From Paenibacillus eucommiae (GTDB taxonomy: Bacteria > Bacillota > Bacilli > Paenibacillales > NBRC-103111): DNA of 64,000 nt. This document shows positions 1-8,988 of this stretch, piece after piece. Location of the stretch: assembly GCF_017874215.1 (NCBI RefSeq), contig NZ_JAGGLB010000007.1:186001-250000 (forward strand), in the 5' to 3' direction. Under the pieces are notes generated by a model. It was not told the origin of the DNA, searched no databases, and worked only from the letters and a program-made list of their open reading frames with translations. Position numbers and translations under genes: made by a program. The stretch's first letter is position 1. Each line of letters opens with the position of its first letter.

Positions 1-338
1 TCTAACGCATTGTATAGATAAACCGATTGCAAATATTCATTACTTGCGACGAGCTTGGAAAGCTTATCCATTGTATTCAAACGATCCACAATAGAAGGAT
101 CGCTTGGGTCGCCCACAATATCGACATTCAGCCCCGATATAGCCATTTCCTTGATCTGATTAATGGTACGATTCATAAGAAATCCCGTTCGATTCAATTC
201 ATTCTCATTCTTCTCATTGATCAGTGAAGTCGATTGTGTCGCAAAGGATTTCGTCGCATAGATATTCCATAGCATTAATGGAGGGATTGAAATCAACAAA
301 ATAATAAGAAACAATTGATAAAAATAGCGGCTTTTCAC
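1..338 (-). CDS. N-terminal part of a membrane sensor protein (kinase or AraC-type), cut by window edge
   Basis: Reading leftwards from a GTG at 338, preceded by a purine-rich GAGGGGG about 8 bases upstream, gives 112 codons without a stop and runs off the window. The protein opens VKSRYFYQLFLIILLISIPP, a short basic start and one membrane segment (about residues 7-25), followed by an extracytoplasmic stretch rich in Asn, Lys and Glu. This layout matches the start of YesM-like histidine kinases and of membrane AraC regulators such as the one at 10956-13205, which also begin with one membrane helix and an external sensing domain. The output domain is outside the window, so the exact class cannot be decided. 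The GTG start explains why an ATG-only reading misses it. Confidence 0.7.
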   Translation of the reverse strand, partial: MKSRYFYQLFLIILLISIPPLMLWNIYATKSFATQSTSLINEKNENELNRTGFLMNRTINQIKEMAISGLNVDIVGDPSDPSIVDRLNTMDKLSKLVASNEYLQSVYLYNAL

Positions 339-438
339 GAGAATAACCCCCTCTCTGACCTTGATTTGTAAGTGCTCTCAGTATAGCATTATCGCTGTTT
401 TCGGACAATGTTATAAGCAGCATACAAGGTATAAGAAA

Positions 439-683
439 GACGCCTTGTGGCGTCCTTTGAGGTGCGTGTTCATGGCTTGGGTGCGTTGCGGAGGGAATGG
501 CTGTGGGCTCCAGCCGCTGTTAAAGATTTGTTCCCTGAAGTGGAAAGGATGAGGAGGTAGGAACAAATCTTTAAAGGCGGACGCTATCGCTCTTCCTCCC
601 ACAGCCATTCCCTCTGCTCAGCTACAATCGTACGAATCACACGAACACCAAGCTCAAACGGACAGCCAGCAAGGGTTTTTCTC
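439..683. repeat. Composite intergenic hairpin repeat, copy A
   Basis: A small GACGCC-TTGT-GGCGTC hairpin (439-455) is followed by a long imperfect hairpin at 491-614. Its outer arms GAGGGAATGGCTGTGGG (491-507) and CCCACAGCCATTCCCTC (598-614) are perfectly complementary over 17 bp, and inner arms AAAGATTTGTTCC / GGAACAAATCTTT pair over 13 bp. A conserved tail with CTCAAACGGACAGCCAGC follows near 651. The same order of parts recurs near 13209, 29573, 36505, 47216 and, reversed, 51886-52140. Confidence 0.85.
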
Positions 684-898
684 TGGATTGTTGGAGATTT
701 CCCCTTGGGCCAAGCCGCTGGGGATGAAGAACGCGTGCAGCTGAGAAGGACCTGCTACTTTAACGATGAAAAAGAGGCTGTCGATTAACTGGGTACAACG
801 TAAGCTCCCACTGAAATCGATCCAAACTCGCCTATCAGCAGCCTTGGAGGCTCCCCCTGCCTTGGAGGCCAAAGCCTTGGACTCTACACATAGTAAAT

Positions 899-1033
899 GC
901 TGCAAAAGTGCAGGATTTTTCACCTGAAATCGGATATTGGCCAAGAATTGATGCAAAAGCGAAAGTGCAGGAAAATAGTCACTTGGAGCGCTCAAACGGA
1001 CAAGAGACGCCTAAAATCCTGTACTTTTGCAGC
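899..1033. repeat. Inverted repeat of a TGCAAAAGTRCAGG motif
   Basis: GCTGCAAAAGTGCAGGATTTT at 899-919 is matched on the other strand by 1013-1033 with one mismatch. Two further degenerate copies lie between and after them (near 950-972, same direction; 1066-1085, opposite direction). Four copies in 200 bp, in both orientations, look like a small dispersed repeat family rather than a gene. Confidence 0.65.
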
Positions 1034-1258
1034 AATTTCCTTGTACGGGTGCATTCAGGTCCAAAAATGATGTACTTTTGCATCTTTTTGTCCCCTATGG
1101 TTGGTTCTTATTGGCATGTATGCTATAGGTAGGGAAAGAGAGTAGTGGAAATAAACATTTATGTTAATCAACAGGGCTTGGCACATCTATTTTTTGGCCA
1201 CAGTTAATCGACAGCCACAAAAACATCGTTAAGTAGAGCACACGCTCATTTCGGCGAA

Positions 1259-1292
1259 ACGAAAGAGTCTGCCTTTTGGCAGACTCCCGTGT
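1259..1292 (-). terminator. Terminator-like hairpin downstream of the 1661-2743 gene
   Basis: On the minus strand GAGTCTGCC-AAAA-GGCAGACTC (1286 to 1265) forms a perfect 9 bp stem followed by TTTCGTTT. A near-identical hairpin ends the ABC operon at 3922-3893. It is 370 bp from the end of the minus-strand gene at 1661, so it may terminate that transcript or be a repeat of the same terminator. Confidence 0.5.
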
Positions 1293-1660
1293 AAGTGCAT
1301 GATGAAATAGAGCAGAAGTGGAGGAAAATTGGAGTTGGAGTGAGTACACAGAGCAGCTCTGGCCGAAGCCCGATGATGAAATAGAGCTGAGACAGGTCAT
1401 TGAAAGTTGAGCGAAATCGTTGTGGACATGAGATCCGCTATTTCGCCGAAATGTGGCCTTTTCTAAAACATACGGACATGAGGCCCTGAATACGGCTAAA
1501 ACAGGAGAAAACAACCTAATTAGGGGCTTCTGTGTCCGTAAGCATTTCAAATTATATCATTTTGCCCCTAATAGCGTCTGTGATGTCCGTAAGCATCTCG
1601 CTGAGCTTTCCAGCTAAATGTTTTTGCTAACATGTTACCCCTACTTTTTCGATAAACGAG

Positions 1661-2743
1661 TTAATTATCACTACTATTACTATCATTGATGACAGCAGCC
1701 AGGCTTTGTTGGCGTTTCTCCTCCCGGTGCCGTTCAGTAATGCGCAGCATCGCATCACCGACTGTTTTCCAGGTCATATCGGGATTCTCCGCCCTGTAGT
1801 CGTTCGATTCACTGCCCCGGTATCCCCATACGAGTATTGTCCGCGCTCCAGCATCATACGCCGCATCTGTCGCCGACACAATTTCCTCCTCCCTGCCGCT
1901 TGGAGTTGCATATCCTTGAATCCAAATATTATGTCTTTTGTTGTATTGTTCGCAGATCCGCAGATTCTTCGCAGTTGCTTTATAAACAAACTCATACGGA
2001 CTAACTTTCTCTTCACCAAGCCAGTAAGGGTCCGAGCCAATGTTATCAACTGTATCCAGGCTGGCAATTTCATCGATCGTGGCCAGATTGATACCAAATG
2101 TAGCACCTAGCATCACGCAGACGATATTTTCCATGTGCTTATCTTTGCTGTATTTCGTAACTTCCCGGAAGTAATCGACAACGGACCATACACGGAAAGA
2201 CTCAACCTCCTTTGTAAACTGTGTGGGCATTGGTTTGCCATATTGCTCCAAGAACAACAGCTTGCAGCGTTCACAGAAGCAGGTCCAATCCTTCGGTTTG
2301 CCATTGTCCAGCGATTTCGCCGCCAGATGCGGCTCATCCCAAAAAATACTTTTGCCGCCAATCTCTTTCACGGCATCGATCCATTCCCGGGTAAATTTAC
2401 GGAAATCCGGGCTGTTCAAGCAGGAGCGGACGGGATCAACCGTTCCATCGGAATATACCTGATGGCTGCCTGGCGAATAGGCCAGAAAGTGGGATTTATC
2501 ACCCGGAGGCCCACCCAGCCCCCAATTATCAATCCATACATCTAGTCCATGCCCCTCGGTAATCTGAACGATTTCCTTCATGATCTTCAGATGACGATCC
2601 CAGTCATTGTGCGAGAACATGTGGACGACCAGGTTGAAATGGTGCTTTACAATACCCCTCATATCTGTCTCCACATGCCGCAATATACGGTTCCCGTGGT
2701 AGGCCACGCCTTTTACCAATTTACTTTCGTTTTGTTTAATCAC
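1661..2743 (-). CDS. Putative glycoside-hydrolase-like TIM-barrel protein, family unknown
   Basis: A 360-residue cytoplasmic protein without a signal peptide. Segments such as GLDVWIDNWGLGGPPGDKS (about 88-106), SIFWDEPHL (about 132-140), NIGSDPYW (about 234-241) and IWIQGYATP (about 273-281) look like barrel strand ends carrying acidic or aromatic residues, as in glycoside hydrolases. A CFCERCK motif near 155 could bind metal or be structural. I do not recognise the exact family and the substrate is unknown. The gene is divergent from the AraC regulator at 2984, the usual arrangement for a sugar gene and its activator. The tail after about 335 is low complexity (Ser, Asn, Asp). Wrong alternatives would include a purely structural barrel with no catalysis. 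Confidence 0.7.
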   Translation of the reverse strand: MIKQNESKLVKGVAYHGNRILRHVETDMRGIVKHHFNLVVHMFSHNDWDRHLKIMKEIVQITEGHGLDVWIDNWGLGGPPGDKSHFLAYSPGSHQVYSDGTVDPVRSCLNSPDFRKFTREWIDAVKEIGGKSIFWDEPHLAAKSLDNGKPKDWTCFCERCKLLFLEQYGKPMPTQFTKEVESFRVWSVVDYFREVTKYSKDKHMENIVCVMLGATFGINLATIDEIASLDTVDNIGSDPYWLGEEKVSPYEFVYKATAKNLRICEQYNKRHNIWIQGYATPSGREEEIVSATDAAYDAGARTILVWGYRGSESNDYRAENPDMTWKTVGDAMLRITERHREEKRQQSLAAVINDSNSSDN

Positions 2744-2858
2744 TTTTTCCCTCTCTTCCGGGCAGCGTTCCCCTGTATAATTTTATTAAGTGAAGAGCTT
2801 GCTAGATATAATGTACCCATTCAGCCTTATGAAGGGAATGTCACATATATTTATGCGC

Positions 2859-2888
2859 TTGGACTATATATTCAGGTCAGCGTATAAT
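2859..2888 (+). promoter_or_regulatory. Sigma-A-like promoter of the AraC regulator
   Basis: TTGGAC at 2859-2864 and TATAAT at 2883-2888 are separated by 18 bp, pointing to a start near 2895 and a leader of about 90 bases before the ATG at 2984. It lies in the divergent region shared with the gene ending at 1661. Confidence 0.6.
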
Positions 2889-2983
2889 GAAGACAGCAGA
2901 TTTTTGTTTTTCTTTTTATTGTGCAGGTAACGCAAGTAGCCCAAGAAACCCAATCTTGCACAGACACACGGAGGTGCTTTATC

Positions 2984-3847
2984 ATGGCCAAGTTTACGGA
3001 TTTTATGATTAGCCCCCTTCCCATTCGGGTCATAGATTTGAAGATTGAGCGCTCCAAATTAAAGCTTAAAGGCTTTACCGTCCTGCAGTTCGGCCACTTA
3101 CCCGGGAGAATATCCAAACGGAAAGGAGCCTCTTACGAGTGTTGGGCCTTCAGCTACATCGTCCGTGGAAAGGGTAGTTTCCAGGTAGATGGCCAGCAGC
3201 TTCAGAGATTGGAAGCCGGAAGTTTGTATTGGGAATGGCCGGGGGCCTCCTTCGACTATGGTCCTGATCCCAATGAGAGCTGGGATGAATATTATGTCAG
3301 CTTTGAAGGGACCCGCGTGAATGAATGGCTGGAAGCTGGCATCATATCGCCAGACTCCGTTATGCAGATTGGCTTGGACAACAGGTGGATTCACAAAATT
3401 GAAACTATCGGCGCTTTGCTGGAGAGCGGTATTCCGGACAATGCCGACCGTGCGGCCTTGATGGTGGAGTCGCTTATCTTTGAATTCTATGCTGTGAATG
3501 CCAGCCGCTCAAGCTTTTATCCTAGTCAAAAGCCGGAATATGTCCTCCATGTTCTCGATGATATCGCCAATTCCCTTTATCAGCCGTGGAATGAACAGCA
3601 GGTTTGGGAAAGAAACCACCTCTCCCGGTCCTCCCTGCGCCGGATCGTCCATCAAAATACCGGCTACTCCTTAAACGAATACGTAAACAGGCTTAAAATC
3701 TCCGAGGCGAAGAAGCTTCTCACCTATACGTCCCTGCAAATTAAAGACATTGCATATAAGCTCGGGTTCGATGACGCCGCTTATTTCTCCCGCCTCTTCA
3801 AAAAATTCACAGGCATTTCGCCCAATAAGTTTCGGGAGAAATTATGA
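2984..3847 (+). CDS. AraC family transcriptional regulator with N-terminal cupin
   Basis: A 287-residue regulator. The start ATG at 2984 is chosen because GGAGGTG lies 8 bases upstream; the frame is open further up but without a ribosome site. Residues about 20-110 form a cupin-like sensing domain (FSYIVRGKGSFQVDGQQLQRL is typical), and the C-terminal ~100 residues carry two helix-turn-helix motifs with the family signature ending in IKDIAYKLGFDDAAYFSRLFKK. AraC proteins of this layout bind a sugar and activate nearby catabolic genes. Probable targets are the divergent 1661-2743 gene and possibly the ABC operon that converges on it from 10695. Confidence 0.9.
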   Translation: MAKFTDFMISPLPIRVIDLKIERSKLKLKGFTVLQFGHLPGRISKRKGASYECWAFSYIVRGKGSFQVDGQQLQRLEAGSLYWEWPGASFDYGPDPNESWDEYYVSFEGTRVNEWLEAGIISPDSVMQIGLDNRWIHKIETIGALLESGIPDNADRAALMVESLIFEFYAVNASRSSFYPSQKPEYVLHVLDDIANSLYQPWNEQQVWERNHLSRSSLRRIVHQNTGYSLNEYVNRLKISEAKKLLTYTSLQIKDIAYKLGFDDAAYFSRLFKKFTGISPNKFREKL

Positions 3848-3892
3848 AGCATTTTGAGCTTGTGAGGGAGCTTGGCATAATCTTGGCATAAC

Positions 3893-3924
3893 AAACGAAA
3901 GAGCCTGCCTATTGGCAGACTCTC
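3893..3924 (-). terminator. Rho-independent terminator of the ABC/GH20-like operon
   Basis: The minus strand reads GAGTCTGCC-AATA-GGCAGGCTC followed by TTTCGTTTGTT: a 9 bp stem with one U-G wobble. It sits about 110 bp past the stop at 4033. On the plus strand the wobble becomes a C-A mismatch, so it should act mainly on minus-strand transcripts. Confidence 0.65.
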
Positions 3925-4032
3925 AAACTTTCCAAAAGATTATTTGTTATGCTCACGTTATGCTCGCATTAAGCCGCTTTTCATACTAGCGCTCTAGTGC
4001 ATCATACCTGCAAGGTTTACTGCCTCAGTTAT

Positions 4033-4755
4033 CTAAATGGTTTCAGAACCTTGTTGACAAGCTTGAATAAATCTACGGAACAGCTTCAATGAAAATTCAT
4101 CATCTTTTTGTGCCAGATTTTCAGGATGCCACTGGACAGCCAGAACAAAACGGTGAAGCTTGCTTTCGTAGCCCTCAATGATGCCGTCACTGGCCAAGGC
4201 ACTGACTTCAAACCCATCAGCTATTCTTTTTACCGCTTGATGGTGAAAGCTGTTTACTTTGAATCGAGTGGATTGAACAGCCTCATACAGTAAGGAATTT
4301 GCTTTCACTTCCACAAAGTGGGACGGATGAGAGCGCGGTGCTTTCTGGGTGTGCTGCAGAAGCGGTTTATCAATCTGTGCATAAATGTCCTGAAACAATT
4401 CGCCACCAGCAGTGATGTTAATCATCTGGCATCCCCGGCAAATGCCCAGAATGGGCTTGTTCTTTTCCAAAAATTTGGCTATTAGGGTCGTTTCAAAGTA
4501 ATCCCTTTCCGGACAAACCTCACCTAGGTTAGGATGGGGCTCCTCGCCGTAAAGAGCCGGGTCAGCATCATTGCCACCGGTTACCAATAAACCGTCGATC
4601 GACGCTGCCAGTTGTTCTATCGATGATTCATCCGCCAGATTAGGCAATACGATAGGCACGCCGCCCCCTTTGACAATAGCCTGGATATTGCTTAAGCCTG
4701 TCGTGAGCAGCCGCTCTTCACTGATGTTAGAGGTAATACCGATAATAGGCCTCAA
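4033..4755 (-). CDS. Class I glutamine amidotransferase-like hydrolase (peptidase C26, PuuD-like)
   Basis: A 240-residue member of the gamma-glutamyl-gamma-aminobutyrate hydrolase family, which cleaves gamma-glutamyl amides using a Cys-His-Glu triad. The nucleophile lies in GICRGCQM (Cys about 106) and the His-Glu pair in VQWHPE near the C terminus; GGNDADP (about 60-66) is also typical. A TTG at 4755 is preferred as start because AGAAGGAG lies 8 bases upstream and the protein then begins with the family-typical RPIIGITSN; a longer version from 4791 has no ribosome site. It is the last gene of the operon running from 10695, 122 bp after the GH20-like gene. Its link to carbohydrate use is unclear; cleavage of an amide-linked group on the imported compound is one possibility. 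Confidence 0.85.
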   Translation of the reverse strand: MRPIIGITSNISEERLLTTGLSNIQAIVKGGGVPIVLPNLADESSIEQLAASIDGLLVTGGNDADPALYGEEPHPNLGEVCPERDYFETTLIAKFLEKNKPILGICRGCQMINITAGGELFQDIYAQIDKPLLQHTQKAPRSHPSHFVEVKANSLLYEAVQSTRFKVNSFHHQAVKRIADGFEVSALASDGIIEGYESKLHRFVLAVQWHPENLAQKDDEFSLKLFRRFIQACQQGSETI

Positions 4756-4876
4756 ACCATACACTCCTTCTGGCATTTCCATGGATATCAATCAGGCTCC
4801 AAGCCCACCCTTACCTGTTAAGGTATAATTATTATGAACCACCTCAAACGATTGCGGAATTCATATTTTCGTTCTT

Positions 4877-7069
4877 TCATATGAGGAATGTATAGGGATA
4901 GCAGTTGCCTCGTTTATTCAGAAAAATGGGAAGCTCGTCTTCCATTACGCCCCTCACCTGCCGGATTTTCCAGCGCAGATGTGCCTCGTCACCAATGTAT
5001 TCATAATATGTCACCCAACCAAGCCGCGAGTCCGCCCGCACCAGCGGTATAGCCGCTTCGGTGTTGGCAATCTCATCTGCTGCTATTTCCTGCAGCGCCT
5101 TTATAGCCGCTGCATATTCCTCTTGTGTTTCCGCAGCCATCAAGCGTGTCTTCTGGAGCCACCACAGCTTCACATGGATTGTAGTCCGCGTGCAGCATGC
5201 TATGTAGCGACCCAGATTCATCAGTGAGACCGCATTATCATGAGCAAAGCTGTCATCCGCCAGGAACGGAAGAGACTTTTCCAGAATGTCCGCCCCCTTG
5301 GCAAATGAAGCTTCCATAGACTCCAGAAGCCGAACATGCGCTTTCAGCCTAATTGGGAACGGCTGAGCGGCGACGAGCCACGGCATATCCGGCATATACG
5401 CAGCCTGGCCAAAACCGGCAAGAGCATCGGGCGATGTCGGTACTGTAACTTTACGGAATAGAACAAGCGGGTATGTCGGACCGATCCGGAACGGTCCGTA
5501 CTGGTCAGCGTCAGTACAGACATAGTTGGCTATGCCTTCGTTGTACGATGCGAGGGCTTCCAGCGCAGCTTCCGCACCGGCTGTACCAAACTCGCGAGCC
5601 GCGATCATCCGCAGAGATTCCTCCATGCCCGGTGCGCCTTTTGTAAAGGCAGCCTTTGCAAGGTCAGCGATGAAGGAAGGATAGAAACCATAGTCGTGGT
5701 TTTCCATCAAGCCGCACAACCCGTACCGTTCCCGCGCCTCAAGGATACCTTTGTAACGCTTCATCCATTGGCCCGGCACCGGCTCATAAGGAATGACGCC
5801 TATGTCCCACGTCAAGCCGGCCGTATTGGTCATGGAGTACAACCGGATCCCGCGCCGAGCTGCTGCCTTCGCCTCACTCAGAAAGTAGCTTCCGGGTCCT
5901 TCACACATCAATGTATAGTCAGTGCAGAACTCCTCCATACCACCGCGCTGCACCTTCTCCGACATCTCGAAGGTCGCCAGCAGGGATATGTCGGTAGGTA
6001 GGCTGTCGATTAGCTCGATGCGTTCCTTCTCAGGCGCATAACCCCAGTTGTAGGTCCAAAAAACAATGTCCGCGTCAGGCCTGAATTTCTGCACACTGGC
6101 TTTAATAATGCCAACCAATTCGGGGTAGTCGCGGCACGGCCACCAGCCGGGTGCCGGCTTGCTATCCTGAAACCCGTCCGGGTTCGGTGCAAATAAAGGC
6201 CTGCCGGTCGTCCGTTCATCTTTTGAAGGGAACGAGTCCAACGTCTCTCCAACCAGCACAATCCCCTTGAAAGCAGGGCAAGCTTTAAAGATTGAGCCGT
6301 ATGTTTGGTCGTAATATTCCTCAGCACCCGGATCGGACGGATGTATACTGCTGCCAAGGTGGCTGTACGCATAGACTGACAAGCCCCACTGTGCAGCACG
6401 TTGGCAGATATCATTAAAATCCAGGGGTCCGGCGTGCGTGATGTCTACATCCTTTACGGTCACCAGTATCGAATCAAAACCGGCGTGTGCAATGACACCC
6501 AGATAAGCGTCCGGGTATTGCTGCTGGCCATATCCGGAATGAACCATGCGCGGTGAAAAAAGCGGGGCACGGGATGTAGTTCCGCTCTCTAGGAAAGGGC
6601 TGCGGAACATGCTCATGCACTCTTCCAGATAGAATACCCCCTGAAGAACGCCTTCATCATCATAACCTGTAATCACGGCATTGCATGTACTGCAATCGAT
6701 GCGGTAGCCACGCGGACAATTGCCGTTGAGCAGATCCACAGGCTGGTGCGTCCGGGTCGTCAGAATAATGCAGTTTTGCCGCTCCGGCTCCGAACCATTT
6801 GAACCCCCCGGGTTACCTGGAGGCCCCAGGTTGACTGAGCGCTCCAGCTGAACATCTATTCCCATAGAAACAGAAAGGTATTCTTGCAAGTCCTTGGCTG
6901 CACGCAAAATAACTGCAGACGGGTCGCTCGGCAATACAATCCTGGTGTTTTCACTCACTTCAAACCGCTCATCTTTATACACCCTGGCAGACTCGACGCG
7001 TAATCCTTCCCGGTGGATTTGGGTAAGGCGCTTCCTGAAATCATATGACTGTTCAACTTTATGAAACAT
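4877..7069 (-). CDS. Large GH20-like (beta-N-acetylhexosaminidase-like) protein
   Basis: A 730-residue protein without a signal peptide, so probably cytoplasmic. Residues about 25-140 (VSENTRIVLPSDPSAVILRA..., then GYRIDCSTCNAVITGYDDEGVLQGVFYLEE) resemble the zincin-like N-terminal domain found before GH20 and alpha-glucuronidase barrels. Residues about 170-480 look like a TIM barrel (PRMVHSGYG, GFDSILVTVKDVD, GIVLVGETLDSFPS, DIVFWTYNWGYAPE). The GH20 catalytic Asp-Glu pair is not clearly recognisable, so activity is uncertain. The C-terminal ~250 residues are helical. GGAGGT lies 6 bases before the ATG. It follows the permease genes closely, indicating a role in processing the imported glycan. 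Confidence 0.75.
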   Translation of the reverse strand: MFHKVEQSYDFRKRLTQIHREGLRVESARVYKDERFEVSENTRIVLPSDPSAVILRAAKDLQEYLSVSMGIDVQLERSVNLGPPGNPGGSNGSEPERQNCIILTTRTHQPVDLLNGNCPRGYRIDCSTCNAVITGYDDEGVLQGVFYLEECMSMFRSPFLESGTTSRAPLFSPRMVHSGYGQQQYPDAYLGVIAHAGFDSILVTVKDVDITHAGPLDFNDICQRAAQWGLSVYAYSHLGSSIHPSDPGAEEYYDQTYGSIFKACPAFKGIVLVGETLDSFPSKDERTTGRPLFAPNPDGFQDSKPAPGWWPCRDYPELVGIIKASVQKFRPDADIVFWTYNWGYAPEKERIELIDSLPTDISLLATFEMSEKVQRGGMEEFCTDYTLMCEGPGSYFLSEAKAAARRGIRLYSMTNTAGLTWDIGVIPYEPVPGQWMKRYKGILEARERYGLCGLMENHDYGFYPSFIADLAKAAFTKGAPGMEESLRMIAAREFGTAGAEAALEALASYNEGIANYVCTDADQYGPFRIGPTYPLVLFRKVTVPTSPDALAGFGQAAYMPDMPWLVAAQPFPIRLKAHVRLLESMEASFAKGADILEKSLPFLADDSFAHDNAVSLMNLGRYIACCTRTTIHVKLWWLQKTRLMAAETQEEYAAAIKALQEIAADEIANTEAAIPLVRADSRLGWVTYYEYIGDEAHLRWKIRQVRGVMEDELPIFLNKRGNCYPYTFLI

Positions 7070-7111
7070 ATTTAACCTCCATTATTGACCGGCTATTAAT
7101 CGGCCTAATCT

Positions 7112-7996
7112 CTACCCCTTTACACTGCCCAAAGCAATTCCACTTATAAAGAACCGTTGCAGGAATGGATACACAAGCAGAATCGGCAGTGCCCCCAGGA
7201 ACAACTGCGCGGCACTCATGGTTTTGCTCGAAATCTCCTTCAGCAGCTTCTGATCGATCGACGACAAGGAAGACGGGTCCTTCTGGATGACAGCTTTCTG
7301 CAGGTAGCTCTGAAGCGGATATTTATCAAATGAATTCATATAAATAATTCCGTCAAACCAGGCATTCCAATGACTAACAATTGAAAAAAGCGTAAGTGTG
7401 GCGATTGCCGGAACAGACAGCGGAACAAAGATTTTCCATAAAATCGTATAATGGCTCGCTCCATCGATGAAAGCTGATTCCTCCAGCTCCTTCGGCAGGT
7501 TCCGATAAAAATTCAGCATAAGAATGACACTGAATACAGGAACTGCGCCCGGAATCACCAACGCCCATATCGAATCTATCAAGCCCGTGCTTTGAACAAC
7601 CATATAGGTCGGAATTAAACCGCCACCAAACAGTATGGTAAGAAAAAAGAGCCAGACATAGACTGTCCGCATTTTAAAGGCACTTACCTCTTTAGACAAT
7701 GGGTAGGCGGCCATGATGGTCAGCAGCATATTTAACGATGTGCCAAGCAGCACTCTTTTTACAGAAATAAATAGAGAATGAAGAAATTGCTTATTCTGCA
7801 ATACATATTCGTAAGCACTAACATTGAATTTGACTGGCCAAAGCTTAACGAGTCCCGCATCTGCCACTGAGCTTGAACTCAGTGAAATCGCCAATATATG
7901 AATCAAAGGAAGCAAGCATAGGAGCGATATCGCCAATAAAAACGCATAATTCGCTATGATAAACAATTTTCTCGAAAAGTCAGTCTTAACTACCAT
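7112..7996 (-). CDS. Carbohydrate ABC transporter permease (YtcP/LplC type)
   Basis: A 294-residue inner-membrane permease of the CUT1 group with about six membrane helices. The EAA loop that contacts the ATPase is visible as ELEESAFIDGASHYTILWKIFVPLS around residues 175-200 (family consensus EAA-G-I-LP). It pairs with the permease at 8036-8932. No ATPase is encoded nearby; CUT1 systems of this type in Firmicutes usually share a general ATPase of the MsmX kind. It ends in a normal Val-Lys-Gly tail found in the LplC family. Confidence 0.93.
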   Translation of the reverse strand: MVVKTDFSRKLFIIANYAFLLAISLLCLLPLIHILAISLSSSSVADAGLVKLWPVKFNVSAYEYVLQNKQFLHSLFISVKRVLLGTSLNMLLTIMAAYPLSKEVSAFKMRTVYVWLFFLTILFGGGLIPTYMVVQSTGLIDSIWALVIPGAVPVFSVILMLNFYRNLPKELEESAFIDGASHYTILWKIFVPLSVPAIATLTLFSIVSHWNAWFDGIIYMNSFDKYPLQSYLQKAVIQKDPSSLSSIDQKLLKEISSKTMSAAQLFLGALPILLVYPFLQRFFISGIALGSVKG

Positions 7997-8035
7997 TCGC
8001 TACCCTCCTACATAATCCTGCCACGATGCAAAATT

Positions 8036-8932
8036 TTAGAAAATACGGTAATTAGCCAACCGGTAAGCCAGCCAGTAGGACACGCTGATGAGAATAAGCG
8101 AGATCACTGACTTGAATAAACCAACTGTGGTGGCCAAGCTATACTGAGCTTCCAACAACCCCATCCGGTAAACCATCGTGTCGATAATATCCCCGGTTTC
8201 ATACACCTGCGGACTGTATAGAACAAATACCTGATCGAAGCCGGCATTAAGCACATTGCCCAGACTAAGCGTCATCAGCAGAACAATCATCGGTCGGATA
8301 CCCGGAAGGGTAATATGCCAGGTTTGTCGCCAGCGGCTAGCCCCGTCCATAACAGATGCCTCATATAGGGTTGGATTAATGCCGGTTAGCGCCGCCAAAT
8401 AAATGATGGTGCTGAAGCCAAATTCCTTCCACTCGTTAGACAGCACAAGCACATAACGGAACCAACGGTCGTCCCCAAGAAAATAAATGGGATCAATCCC
8501 GATGGATGACAATATCACGTTGACAATTCCCTGTGAGGGGGACAGAACGTCAATCAATATGCCGCCCGTAATAATCCAGGACAGGAAATGGGGCAAATAA
8601 ATCAGTGTCTGAACGCCCCGTTTAAACACTTTGATCCGAACCTCGTTCAGCAACAAAGCGGTTACAATCGGTACGATAAGACCCAGTACAATCTTCATAA
8701 GCGCGATCACCAGGGTATTACGGAACACCTTGGCCGTGTCAGGCAAGCTAAACACATAAGTAAAATTGTCCCAGCCTACCCAATCTGATTTCCAAAGCCC
8801 CAGCGTAGGCACATAATCCTGAAAAGCCATCAATATTCCGACCATAGGGCCATACTGATAAATAACCAGGATCACAAAGGCGGGCAAAATCAGAAGATGA
8901 AGCGGCAGCTCAGCCTTAAAATTTTTATACAT
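8036..8932 (-). CDS. Carbohydrate ABC transporter permease (LplB type)
   Basis: A 298-residue permease with six predicted membrane helices and an EAA-like loop, LYEASVMDGASRWRQTWHIT (about 196-215). The start at 8932 (MYKNFKAELPLHLL) is chosen because GGAGG lies 9 bases upstream; an extension to 8992 would overlap the previous gene and lacks a ribosome site. It forms the second half of the membrane channel with the product of 7112-7996 and receives substrate from the lipoprotein encoded at 8989-10695. Confidence 0.93.
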   Translation of the reverse strand: MYKNFKAELPLHLLILPAFVILVIYQYGPMVGILMAFQDYVPTLGLWKSDWVGWDNFTYVFSLPDTAKVFRNTLVIALMKIVLGLIVPIVTALLLNEVRIKVFKRGVQTLIYLPHFLSWIITGGILIDVLSPSQGIVNVILSSIGIDPIYFLGDDRWFRYVLVLSNEWKEFGFSTIIYLAALTGINPTLYEASVMDGASRWRQTWHITLPGIRPMIVLLMTLSLGNVLNAGFDQVFVLYSPQVYETGDIIDTMVYRMGLLEAQYSLATTVGLFKSVISLILISVSYWLAYRLANYRIF

Positions 8933-8988
8933 ATATAAAATCCTCCGCCCGAAGTGGAAAGGGGAGACAGTCTCCCCCTCCCCCTCTC

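Larger units (their letters stand above)
339..1660. other. Repeat-rich intergenic region without a credible gene
   Basis: About 1.3 kb with no open frame that has protein-like composition plus a ribosome site. It holds hairpin repeat copy A (439-683), a half copy of the CTTTAACGATG palindrome near 765-780, an inverted pair of TGCAAAAGTRCAGG sequences (899-1033), a minus-strand terminator-like hairpin (1259-1292), and a repeated TGTCCGTAAGCAT motif at 1533 and 1584. The region appears to be an accumulation of small dispersed repeats. Confidence 0.7.

Noticed and set aside
1164-1550. 128-codon minus-strand frame
   Set aside because: Covers a terminator-like hairpin and repeats, has biased composition rich in Ser, Cys and Arg, and no ribosome site.
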